Source: Adiantum capillus-veneris (Eukaryota > Streptophyta > Polypodiopsida > Polypodiales > Pteridaceae). From it: 64,000 bases of DNA. Below are positions 11,301 to 23,300 of the stretch, one piece after another; position 1 is the stretch's first letter, and every line of letters begins with the position of its first letter. The notes beneath the pieces were generated by a model. It ran no database searches and was not told where the DNA came from. It saw nothing but the letters and a program-made list of their open reading frames with translations. The stretch spans positions 84,371,721 through 84,435,720 of the forward strand of contig CM043956.1 of the NCBI GenBank assembly GCA_014529385.2, read 5' to 3'. Made by a program: the position numbers and the translations under genes.

Positions 11301-14300
11301 ATGTGTTGTTTGCAATTCAACAGACTGCCTTCACTAGAAGATTTGTTGTTTCTCCTCTCTCGGGATGTGATATGATTTTAGGCATGAAATGGTTTCGTGA
11401 ACTGAACCCTCTCGTTGATTGGGAGGCTAACACTTTAACTCTCAATGCCAAAAGTGATTCTCCTACTATTATTCATGGAATGGACATTGTTCCTTCTCCA
11501 TCTCTCATTGCTAATATGCAGGACAAGATTGAAAGGATTCGGGATAAGGAGATTCTCTCAATCTCTTTTCCTCCGCAGCATGATACACAAAATTTGCAGG
11601 ATAATGATTTTCATGATGATTTGGATGACAATGACAAGCATGATGATTTGCATGAAGATGATGTGATTGTTCACAAGGATGATGTGTTAGTGGATGCTTT
11701 TTCTAGCGAAGCTAACCTCGTTGTAGATTCGAGCAGTCACGAAGATCTGATCTTGGCTTTCAAGTCGAGGTCCAAAGAACCCCCACAAGAAGATTCGATA
11801 GATCCCAAAGAAGCGATCTTGGCTCTCGAGCCTTGGTCCAAAGAAACCTCACAGGAAGTATTATATGTTCGCATGATCGATATGTACGCATTGTTCGAGT
11901 GTTTCATTCGTGAAGGTTTCCTGTATTTTAGTCAACATCGTTATGTGATCCCTTTTACTAGGCATGACATATTGTATGTTGAGCACGTTTCTCTCATGGA
12001 TGAGCACGAATGTAAGCGGATTGTTCATGAAAAGTTTGTATGTCAGGAAGTCACATTCCATGTCTCTTCCGTGGCATGAGACAGTTTCCGAAAGAGCACA
12101 TGATTGTATGAGCACCAAGCATGGGCATTTCCATTCTGATTTGCCACAGTTGATTGATTTCGATCAAATAGAAACGATTCGACCTCATTGTTTGCATGTG
12201 TTTGATGAACGGGTTGTCACTCCGTCTCTATGTTCATCTACATTGCATACACAGTCTTTAGAAAAGACAAGATTTTTTTCCTTCACTTTATATGGAATAG
12301 GTATATTCATGGTTTTGTGTTGGAGATGGTTTCAAGAATTTTCAGCCATGGAGATTCTTGAAGACGAAAGAAACAGGATACTCGACGAAGTTGAAGCATC
12401 AAAGGAGCCACAGAAGACTTTGAGTCGCTTTCGGCGCGGCCCAAAGAAGCAAGCATTGCAGACCTTTATTCAAGTACCGCACGACCCACACATCAGAGTG
12501 GGCCGGCGAAGAGTCCCTTCCAGGATTTCGGATACTGTTGGCGATCTCCCTTGACGCCATACAGTTCGGTACCACTACCTCACTTTGAAAAGGAGGGGAT
12601 GTCACGTGACACATCCCAACCCTATGTGTCCGTGGACAAGCTACACCATAGCAGGGTTCCTGTCAGTCCAGTCAGTTTAGATTAGCAGTGATCTGGCACT
12701 TTTGTGAGTCTATTCATAGACTGTGCATACCCAGTCACTTAACATCGATGCATATCCTCCGGTTGCACACAACATGATCATCGGAATTCCCAGCAGAATC
12801 CATTAGCATAAGTTAGGGGAATTTTCGAGTACATTAGCCTATTTTCATATTTTTGGTTATTTTCACTTATTATTTTTAAGTGACTTTCCAACAATAGTAG
12901 GTAGGGCAATTTTGCTAAGTTAATATATAAGCAAACCCAAGTTAGCAGTAATTGGCAGAAGAGGCAGTAAGAGCTTTCCGCTCAGCATTAGACCATCGCT
13001 ATCCTCTCCTATTCCTCGGCGTTTTCTCTTCTAGCAGATCTTGGCGTTCCATTCCCAGTAACCATTGCTAGTACCTGTCACAAAGTGATGACGTGGCGGA
13101 CAGTAGAAACCCTAATTTTTGCCAGAAACCCTAAAATTGCTGCAAACCCTAATTTTTGCCAAAAACCCTAATTTTCGAAAATCGCGGAGGCTGATTTTTT
13201 TTTTTGGAAAAATGATGAGCGACGCGAATTTTGCTTTTTTTTTATTAAAAAAAGACAAGATTCTCTAAGAGAGAGAGAGAACTGATGCTTTTTGTTTTAA
13301 AAGCTTTTGGGGCTCTGCTTTTGGGCATCCCTTGTAATCTTTAAATTAGTGGTGAGGGCCTCACTTCTCAGAGCATCTGGACGCAGAGTCTGAGAGTGAA
13401 ACCCTAACCGCTCTCTTGTACTTTGATGATTGATTGGGGCGCCAGTCTTTGGGGTCAATATCTCTAGGCACGGAACTCCGCCGGGCCAGTGCAAATCTAT
13501 TGTGATCTGTGAATTGTTTTGAAGTGGTTATTTGGTGCTGTCGCGGTTGATTTCTGACTTGGAGTGTCCAAGTCTGTTACAGTGGTATCAGAGCACGGCC
13601 GATTTCTCTTCTACGGGAAATCCGGTCCCCGATTTTTTTTTTTCCGCGGCACCTATGGCTTCAGGCAATGATCAGTCGACTCCTCTGCATCTGGAGATGC
13701 GGGCTAGGATCACAACGAAGATTCAAACAGAGAGTATGGCCCGCCTCGGCCTACTCAGGCGGAGCAAAGAGAGAGAGAGAGCGTCGTCAATTGATTGGCG
13801 ATGCAACAAAGATGATGCTCAATTTTGCCAAGGACCCGAAGATGGCAAAATATATGAACCAGACCTCTTTGGAAGAGGTACAGATGGAGTGGCAAAGAAC
13901 CACAACACCACTCCCGAAACCCGCTCTCAAGAAACCTTCTGCCTCCAAGATATATACGGAGAAGGAACTGGAGAACGTGGTTGCTGCACGGATTGCTCAG
14001 CTTTTCGACGTGCAAAAGAAAGGCAAAAAGCAGAAGAAAAGCACCGACTTTCCAGGTTATTTGGGTCGTCAGTCGACTTTTGACAAGGCAAAGAAACAGA
14101 AGAAGCGTGTTCAATTTGAAGGAGTACCTAGTTCTTCTTCTTCTTCTTCTGACAGTTCTTCTAGCTCCTCGGATTAGAGCGAAGAAGACAGAAAAGGTAA
14201 AAAGCAAAGCAAGAAACAAAGCTTCGGAAAGGGCAAGAAAAAGGCAAAGAAGGCTACATCTCGCCCAGAGACTGACAGTTCTACTGAGGACTCGTCTAAA

Positions 14301-17300
14301 GACAGCTCAGATTCCAATGATGGAAAGTTTTATGCGAACAAGAAGAATTTTTACAAAGCCAACCAGTATGACTTTCTCGAAGAAAAGAAAGAAAGTCCGA
14401 GAGTTTAAGGAAGGTGGCCACTCGATCAAGTTTGATACTTTTCAGGATACTCAAATGCTTCGAAGGCTGTCTTTTATACAGCAGTTTGACATCGCTTTCG
14501 CGGGAGGACGCTATTCAGAGCACTTCAAGATTCGGAGAGCTACCTCTTACCTTAAGGGGAATGCTCGTACTTGGTGGTCCACGCTTCTTTTAACAAGAGT
14601 GCGCCAGTTAAATGGCTGAAATTTAAGAAGCTTTTTATTTCTTCTTGGTTGACGCAAGAATATAAACGAGATGTACGAGCTGCTTGGAACCATCTTCGGA
14701 TGACCAAGAAAGATACAATAAATGCTTATTGTGAAAGATTCTGGAGCTCTTTTCTACCCGCCTCTTCATTCAAGAAGATCTCGTTCAGAGAACAGATTGA
14801 GCGGTTTACCTTGGGTCTACCTACAGAGATCCGAGATCACTGCTTGGAACAGAAGTCAGCTTCTATTCAGGAGTTGATGAGTCATGCGAAGCAGGGCTTT
14901 GCCATTCACTCTGGCAGTCTTACCTACCCCACAGATGAGGCCATGACACAACGAGCCGAACAGACTTCTGGGAATGAAAGTAGAAAGAAAAAGAGCAACC
15001 CAGAGAAAACTGATGCACGACCCAAGCTTACTCTTGAGGAGAGAGCTTGCTTCTTCAGAGAGGGGAAGTGCTTTGGATGCGGGGAACATGGACATTTCTC
15101 CGTGAAGTGCCCTAATAAGGCACAAAAAGAACAGAATGATAAAGACGACGACAGGTCTGAGAGTTCGAGAGCAGCTGAGGAATGTGGCAGAAAGGGCAGA
15201 TAGAAAAGCAGAACTGGTACCACATGGCGTGGGACCTGCACCGAATCTGATGAATGAAAGTACAAACTTTACCGCTTTTGGGGCAAAGTGAAGGATCAAG
15301 AAGCTCTTTTGAAGGAGCCAAGGCCAACTTCTTTTCACTTGGAATTGGTGGCTCGATTTGGAATTACGCTCGACAGACTGGCGCCACAGGCAGAGATAGT
15401 TCGACTGGCACCCGGATGGTATGTTGCCATTACACCGAGAATGGGCAAACTTTGTTTGCAATGACAGGGGTGTTCAGGGCACGCGAGTAACGTTCTACTC
15501 AGGATCCCTTGGTACCACAAGAACTACGCCGTGGTTGACTACCGGGCCGAGAAAGCGACTTTGATAAATGAAGGGCTTAGAGATTGTACTTGATGAACTT
15601 CAATTTCTTACTCATTCTTTTGGGAGAGACCTGAACGCTGGATAAAGGTTGAATGTCACAAAGTGATGACGTGGCGGATAGCAGAAACCCTAATTTCTGC
15701 CAGAAACCCTGATTTTCGGAAATCGCGGAGGCTATTATTATTATTATTATTTTTTTTGAAATGATGAGCGACGCGAATTTTGCTTTTTTTTATATAAAAA
15801 AAGAAAAGACTCTCTTAAGAGAGAGAGAGGACTACTGCTTTTGATTTTAAAAGCTTTTGGGGCTCTGCTTTTGGGCATCCCTTGTAACCTTTAAATAAGT
15901 GGTGAGGGTCTCACTTCTGAGAGCATTTGGACGCAGAGTCTGAGAGTGAAACCCTAACCGCTCTCTTGTACTTTGATGATTGATTAATACAAAAAGAAAT
16001 ACCGAAAGGGGCGCCAGTCTTTGGGGCCAATATCTCTAGGCACGGAACTCCGCCGGGCCAGTGCAAATCTATTGTGATCTGTGAATTGTTTTGAAGTGGT
16101 TATTTGGTGCTGTCGCGGTTGATTCTTGACTTGGAGTGTCCAAGTCTGTTACAGTGGTATCGGAGCACGGCCGATTTCTCTTCTACGGGAAATCCGATCC
16201 TCGATTTTTTTTTTTCCGCGGCACCTATGGCTTCAGGCAATGATCAGTCGACTCCCTCTGCATCTGGAGATGCGGGCTGGGATCACAACGAAGATTCCGG
16301 TAGAGAGTATGGCCCGCCTTGGCCTACTTAGGCGGAGCGGCGAGAGATGGAGCGTTGCCAGTTGATCGGCGATGCAACAAAGATGATGCTCAATTTTGCC
16401 AAGGACCCGAAGATGGCAAAATATATGAACCAGACCTCTTTGGAAGAGGTACAGATGGAGTGGCAGAGAACCACAACACCACTCCCGAAACCCGCTCTCA
16501 AGAAACCTTCTGCCTCCAAGAAATATACGGAGAAGGAACTGGAGAACGTGGTTGATGCACGGATTGCTCAGCTTTTCTACGTGCAAAAGAAAGGCAAAAA
16601 GCACGGCAAAAAGCAGAAGAAAGGCACTGACTTCCCGGGATATTTGGGTCGTCGGTTGACATTTGACAAGGCAAAGAAACGGAAGAAGCGTGTTCGATTT
16701 GAAGGAGTACCCAGTTCTTCTTCTTCTTCTTCTTCTGACAGTTCTTCTAGCTCCTCGGATTAGAGCGAAGAAGACAGAAAAAGCAAAAAGAGAAGCAAGA
16801 CACAAAGCTTCGGAAAGGGCAAGAAAAAGGCAAAGAAGACTACATCTCGCCCAGAGACTGACAGTTCTATTGAGGACTCGCCTGCAGACAACTCAGATTC
16901 CGATGACGGAAAGTTTTATGCGAACAAGAAGAATTTTTACAAAGCCAACCAGTATGACTTTCTCGAAGATAAAAGCAAGAAAGTCCGAGAGTTTAAGAAA
17001 GCTTGTCACGATACTCAGATGCTTCGAAGGCTTTGTCTTTTATACAGCAGTTTGACATCGCTTTCGCGGGAGGACACTATTCAGAGCACTCCAAGATTCG
17101 GAGAGCTGCCTCTTACTTTAAGGGGAATGCTCGTACTTGGTGGTCCACGCTTCTATTAAGCAAGACTGTGCCAGTTACATGGCTGAAATTCAAGAGGCTT
17201 TATATTTCTTCTTGGTTGACTCAAGAGTTTGAGCGAGATATACGAGCTGCTTGGAACCATCTCCGGATGACCAAGAGCGATAGAGTGAATTCTTATTGTG

Positions 17301-20300
17301 AAAGATTGTGGAGCTCTTTTCTATCCGCCTCTTCATTCAAGAAGATCTCGTTCAGAGAACAGATTGAGCGGTTTGCCTTGGGTCTACCTACAGAGATCCG
17401 AGATCACTGCTTGGAACAGAACTCAGCTTCTATTCAGGAGTTGATGAGTCATGCGACGCGGGGCTTTGCCATTCACTCTGGCAGTCTGACCTACCCCACA
17501 GATGAGGCTATGACACAACGAGCCGAACAGACTTCTGGGAATGAAAGTAGAAAGAAAAAAGAGCAACCAAGAGAAAAATGATGCACGACCCAAGCTTACT
17601 CCTGAGGAGAGAGCTCGCTTCATCAGAGAGGGGAAGTGCTTTGGATGCGGGGAACATGGACATATCTCCGCGAAGTGCCCTAAAAAGGCACAGAAGAATG
17701 ATAAAGATGACCACAGGTCTGAGAGTTAGAGAGCAGCTGAGGAATGTGGCAGAAAAGGCAGATAGAAAAGAAGAACTGGTACCACATGGCGTGGGACTTG
17801 CACCGAATCAAATGAATGAAAGTACAAACTTTGTCGCTTTTTGGGGCAAAGTGAAGGATCAGGAAGCTCTTTTGAAGGAGCCAAAGCCAACTTCTTTTCA
17901 CTTGGAATTGGCGGCTCGATTTGGAATTACGCCCGACAGACTGACGCCACAGGTGGAGGTAGTTCGAGTGGCACCCGGATGGGATGTTGCCATTACACCG
18001 AGCATTGGCAAACTTCGTTTGCAACGACAGGGGTGTTCAAGGCACGCGAGTGACGTTCTACTCAGGATCCCTTGGTACCACAAGAACTATGCCGTGGTTG
18101 ACTACCGGGCCGAGAAAGCGACTTTGATAAATGAAGGGCTTAGAGATTGTACTTGATGAACTTCAGTATCTTACTCATTCCCAAATACTCATTCTTTGGG
18201 AGAGAACTGAACGCTCGATAAAGGTTGAATATGTTTTGACCTGATCAAAAGAACGCCAAGATTTTTCTCCACACTCATGCCGATTGCTTTTTAGAGGGCA
18301 TGAAGATCAAACCATTGATTTGATACCTAGAAGCACGCCACCGAATCGGCCACCTTACCGTGTGAGCCGAGTACAGAATGAAAAGATTATGAACCCAGTG
18401 AAAGACCTCTTGGAAAAGGGTCTTGTCCAGCCTAGTACTTCACCGTATTGCTCTCCAGTGTTGTTGGTTTTGAAGAAAGACGGATCTTGGAGAATGTGCA
18501 TCGATTATAGCACTCTCAATGAAATCACCATCAAGAACAGATTTCCGATTCCTAGGATCGATGATATACTCGACAGGTTACAGGGATCCTCGTGCTTTAG
18601 CAGGATTGACTTGAAGAGTGGATATCATCAGATCAGGATAGTGCCGGGAGACGTCTACAAGACAGCATTTCGGACGACTTTTGGGTTATTTGAGTTTTTG
18701 GTAAGTCTTTTGGCTTAACCAATGCTCCTGCGACATTTAACCGGATGATGGATAGGATTTTTCGAGAGTACAGGCTATTTGTTGGCACTTTCTTTGACGA
18801 CATCATTGTTTCTCCAAGAATGAGGCAGAACACAGAGATCATCTGCTTCAAGTCTTTCAGGCATTACGATATCACACGTTAGTGATTAATGCAAAGAAAA
18901 GTGAATTTTTCCTACCAAAGATACACTTTTTAAGACACTTTGTGTCAGCACAGCAGGAGTGCAAATGGACCCGGCCAAGATAGAGACTATCCGTGATTGG
19001 CCCGATTTGAGGAATGTCCATGAAGTTAGAAGCTTCGTGGGACCGTGTTCGTACTACAGGCGGTTCATACGAAAGTTTGCAGAGGTTGCTTCCCCTTTGC
19101 ATACCTTGACACAGAAAGGAGTACCTTTTTCGTGGGGACCCACAGAGGTGACTGCCTTTCGGACATTGAAAGAGAAATTGACTACGGGACCTATTTTGAC
19201 TTTGCCGGACTTGCAGAAGTCATTTGAAGTATATTGTGATGCTTGTGGTCGTAGTCTGTGTACGGTCTTCATGCAAGAAGGCCATGTCATAGCTTACGAG
19301 AGCCGTTTGTTCTCTAGGCCGGAGATGACAGCACAGTTCTATGAGAAAGAGCTTTTGGCGGTTATCCATGCTCTTACTCAGTGGCGGCAGTTCCTACTTG
19401 GAGCGGATTTTACTGTGTTTACAGACCATCAGAGTTTGCGCTACTTCTTGTCACAGAAGCAGTTTTCGGAAAAGCAGATGCGGTGGGCGAACATCTTGTC
19501 ACAGTTCCACTTCCAGATGTCCATGTGCAGGGACAAAAGAATGTGGTGGCAGATGCTTTGTCTCGGAAACCGTTGGTTTTGGCTATTTCCGCGATACATC
19601 ATAGGAGCTTCGAGGATATGGTCGATCAGTATGCCACAGATACAGATTTTGCAGATATTTTCACACGGATACGGGATGGGGAGACATTAGCGGGATACTC
19701 CCTTCGGGAAGGCTACTTGATAAGAAAGACTATGTTGTGTGTTACATAGCCGTTGAGGGATAAGGTTATGACTGAATGCCACTGTCCACCTTTTACGGGT
19801 CACCGCGGCATTGCTACCACCATGAAAGGGGTAGAGAGATACTTCTTTTGGCCGTGACTCAAGAAGGATGTGAAAGACTTTGTGCGTAGTTGCTCGGTAT
19901 GCTAGAAGTCAAGTTTGACAGGCATAAGGCACAGGGATTGTTACAGCCTTTACCCATACCCACCCACCCCTGGGAAAGTATTGCAATGGATTTCATTTTT
20001 GATCTCCGAAGAACACAGAATGATCACGATGATTTTCCGATTACATGGCATGTCTGAGACGATTGTCTCCGACAGAGACCCCAGATTTATGAGTTTGTTT
20101 TGGAAGGCAATTTGGGAGAACATTGGCACGCAGTTGCAGTTCTCGTCATCGTTCCACTTGCAGACTGACGGGCAATTTGAGATTGCCAATTCAGTGATTT
20201 TAGATTTATTGAAGTCTTGTATCTCGGATCAGAAGACTCAATGGAAAAAGAACCTATCTTTGGTGGAATTTGCCTACAATAACACGATACACTCTTCGAC

Positions 20301-23300
20301 GGGGAAGACGCCATGTGAGATTGTTGAAAGTGCTGCGAAGGTTCCATCCTTCCTGAGCACGAAAGATTAGATATTGGAAGCGGATGAATATTCGCGAGAT
20401 TTGTATACGGCTTTTGCCAAGGTTTGCGAGACTTTGCAGGAGTCTCAAGAACGACAGAAAAAGGCAGCTGATCGCCATCGTCGCGACTTGAAACTGAAGG
20501 AGGATGATTGGGTGCTCTTACTTTTGAGAAGGCATGCCTAAGAAAGAAAAAGGGAAAGGAGAGGCTTTTTCCAAAGCTTAGTATGTGATACTACGGACCT
20601 TTCCAGATTACTGAAAAGATGAATGATGTCTCCTTCTGATTGAAACTGCGAGATACTTGGAGGATTCACAATGCATTGCATGTGAGTTTCTTGAACCATG
20701 TTAAGGGTGATGTGCTTGATGATGGGGAGCCTGATGAGCAACCCAAAGTGGAAGAAAATGAGGAGATCCTTGTTCCTGAGCAGATTTTGGCACATAACGA
20801 TACGAAGAAAGGTAAAGTCCGAAGGCGGTTCTTGGTTTAGTTCAAGAACTTTCCTGCATGTGATGCGAAGTGGATGGAGGAGGAGGACCTAGCAGATACT
20901 CCTCGGATTGTGAAACTTTACTTCGATGTTTTTGTTTAGCATAGTCTACTCCAAACAGAACCCAGAACTCAGCTTGGCCGAAGATCTGGTGGAGTGGGAT
21001 GCACAGGAGGGGAGTTACTCCGCTCCCTTGTCAACAGATGCCTTGATTTTGATACTAAAGTCACTGATGTCTCTTTGAGCTTCAGGGATACTGAGAGCTG
21101 ACAGTATTCTGTTGGATGACTTTATGAAATGGAATTCCTGATAATGATACTGATTTGTTCTTGACCTCTTTTGAGTGCAGGAGCTGATGGCCGAAATGAC
21201 TGCAACATTTTGGTCTGACTGATCTCGAATAGACATGGTTGCAATAGGGGTTAGTCAATCGGACATCGATGAGGTCCCGATTGGACCTAGATGTGATTGC
21301 TAGCTACATTGCTGATAAATCATGGTCTAAGATCCGAATGAATGTTGAATGTCATGTGATGTCCTGTGATGTCGTGTGATGTGACTGTCGATTTTGTACA
21401 TGTGCTAGATGTGTGTTCCTAGTACGTAGGTACTAACAGTCAGTGTCTGCTAAGACGGTTTATGGCTTTTGTCGGTTTTGCAGGCGTACTCGCGGTTGAT
21501 TACAATGCTTTCAAGAGGGGGGTATGTCACAAAGTGATGACGTGGCGGACAACAGAAACCCTAATTTCTGTCATAAACCCTAATTTCCGGAAATCGCGGA
21601 GGTTGATTTTTTTTTTTTTTGGAAAAATGATGAGCGACTCGAATTTTGCTTTTTTTAATAAGAAAAAGAGAAAAGACTCTCTAAGAGAGAGAGAACTGAT
21701 GCTTTTTATTTTAAAAGCTTTTGGGGCTTTGCTTTTGGGCATCCCTTGTAATCTTTAAATTAGTGGTGAGGGCCTCACTTCTGAGAGCATCTGGACGCAG
21801 AGTCTGAGAGTGAAACCCTAACCGCTCTCTTGTACTTTGATGATTGATTAATACAAAAAGAAATACCGAAAGGGGCGCCAGTCTTTGGGGCCAATATCTA
21901 TAGGCCCGGAACTCCACCGGGCTAGTGCAAATCTATTGTGATCTGTGAATTGTTTTGAAGTGGTTATTTGGTGCTGTCGTTGTTGATTCTTGACTTGGAG
22001 TGTCCAAGTCTGTTATAGTACCCTCCAGATCTTGGCGTTTTTCCCATTAGCACCAAGGCAGCCAGTGCAGCCCACTCAAAAATGCCAGCAAGCCAGATTC
22101 ATTCAGCGTTTTTGCTTAGCTTTAGGACCCCTTTCACACCAGCGTTTTTCAGCATGGATATGCCTGCACAACCAGCATTTTCAGCATACAGTAGTGACGT
22201 TAAAACGTAGCCTGAAGAGCAGATGCATCAGCGTTTTTCATCATCATTTCAGCCTCGAATGAACCAGTCATTTTCAGCCATGGAAATAGCAAGAAAACAA
22301 TCATTTTCAGCCACCAAGACAACCACGAAAATCAGCCAATAGAAGATCAGAGATTTCAGCCTTAGTCGCCGTCATCATCACCGTCGTCGTCATCGGTATA
22401 GTCCCATTGCATCAGTCCATTGCATACGCATTGTACACCTTTGTGCAATCAAAGTAGACCACTCTCGCCGACGAGAGTGGGGCCTTCGGAGGAGGGTTTT
22501 TACAACCTCTCGGGTGTCTCATCTCTTCTCTCTCCTTCTCTCAGTCTCATTCACTTGCACGCACAATATCCACTCACTTTGTTCGTGATCATAGCATTCT
22601 CCATAAGACGGAAAGCTCTCTCTTTCCCTAAGAACTAAAGGAACCTTGAGCAATAAGGATCACTAATCTTGAGAAAATACAACATTCATTCCGCTGCACC
22701 TTACAACAAGGATGCTTACAAAGATGACAAGCAATAATGTCAGGACTTGGGATTTAGAGCTATCTTATGCTCTATAGACTTACAAAAAAGCAATCAAGTC
22801 AAGTACCGGTTTCTTTCGCTTCCACCTAGCTTTTGGCAAAGAGGCTTTGCTTCTTATTGAGATGGAGATACCAGCTTTAAGGCTGATGGTAAAGCTTAGA
22901 GATGAGCCTCATGATGCACTCAAAGAGAGGCTTTTGTATTTGCAAGCTTGATAATACTTTTCAAAAGAAATTTCAAATAAAGTGGCAAGGTTCTTTCTTG
23001 GTTTTGAACAGGTTTCCAAATGGCACATATCAGCTTGCTGACTTGGATGGTACCCCGCACAAAGCGCGGAATGGCTATAGGTTGAGGTATGGTGCCAGGT
23101 TGATGGCTGTGGTTGAGGGTGAGTCTTCATTTGAAGAAGTTTTTTGATTGTGTGGCTGATTATGAAGATGAAATAAAGGCTTCATCACTTGGTTTACAAG
23201 TTCTCTTTTCTAATGCTGATCATGAAAGATCTAGCATGCTGGTGTGGCATTTCCGAAGCTTTGCTTTTTGCCCTTTCTCCTCGCTCGAGTCAGAAGAGCA

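Larger units (their letters stand above)
13076..22017 (+). mobile_element. Chromovirus B1: tandem LTR-internal-LTR-internal-LTR array
   Basis: Inserted in the A1 3' LTR with TSD GTACC (13071-13075 and 18 bp-class flank 22018-22022). Three LTRs at 13076-13581, 15654-16153 and 21525-22017 share their whole length. The first internal region (about 2.1 kb) stops after the protease. The second (about 5.4 kb) carries gag, protease, RT, RNase H, integrase and chromodomain. Only the third LTR has a polypurine tract before it. The single flanking TSD shows that the array acts as one insertion. Confidence 0.9.
7841..22705 (+). mobile_element. LTR retrotransposon A1 (non-autonomous, Gypsy-like gag), split by B1
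   Basis: The 5' LTR is 7841-9030. The 3' LTR is 12600-13075 plus 22018-22705, interrupted by B1. The target duplication is ACAAG at 7836-7840 and 22706-22710. The primer site follows the 5' LTR and the polypurine tract precedes the 3' LTR. The internal 3.6 kb encodes gag, a zinc knuckle, a degenerate protease and a conserved unknown region. There is no RT, RNase H or integrase, so mobilisation would need enzymes in trans. It lies inside the Tat-like relic. Confidence 0.9.

Noticed and set aside
12280-12330. Hydrophobic stretch in family A as an envelope-like protein
   Set aside because: Only about 14 hydrophobic residues, no signal peptide or cleavage site seen, and no similarity I recognise.
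13532-14083. Frames starting [18 protein letters not shown] as gag starts
   Set aside because: They begin inside the LTR and cross the primer site; the ATG after the primer site (13655, 16227, 44510) is shared by all copies and is more plausible.
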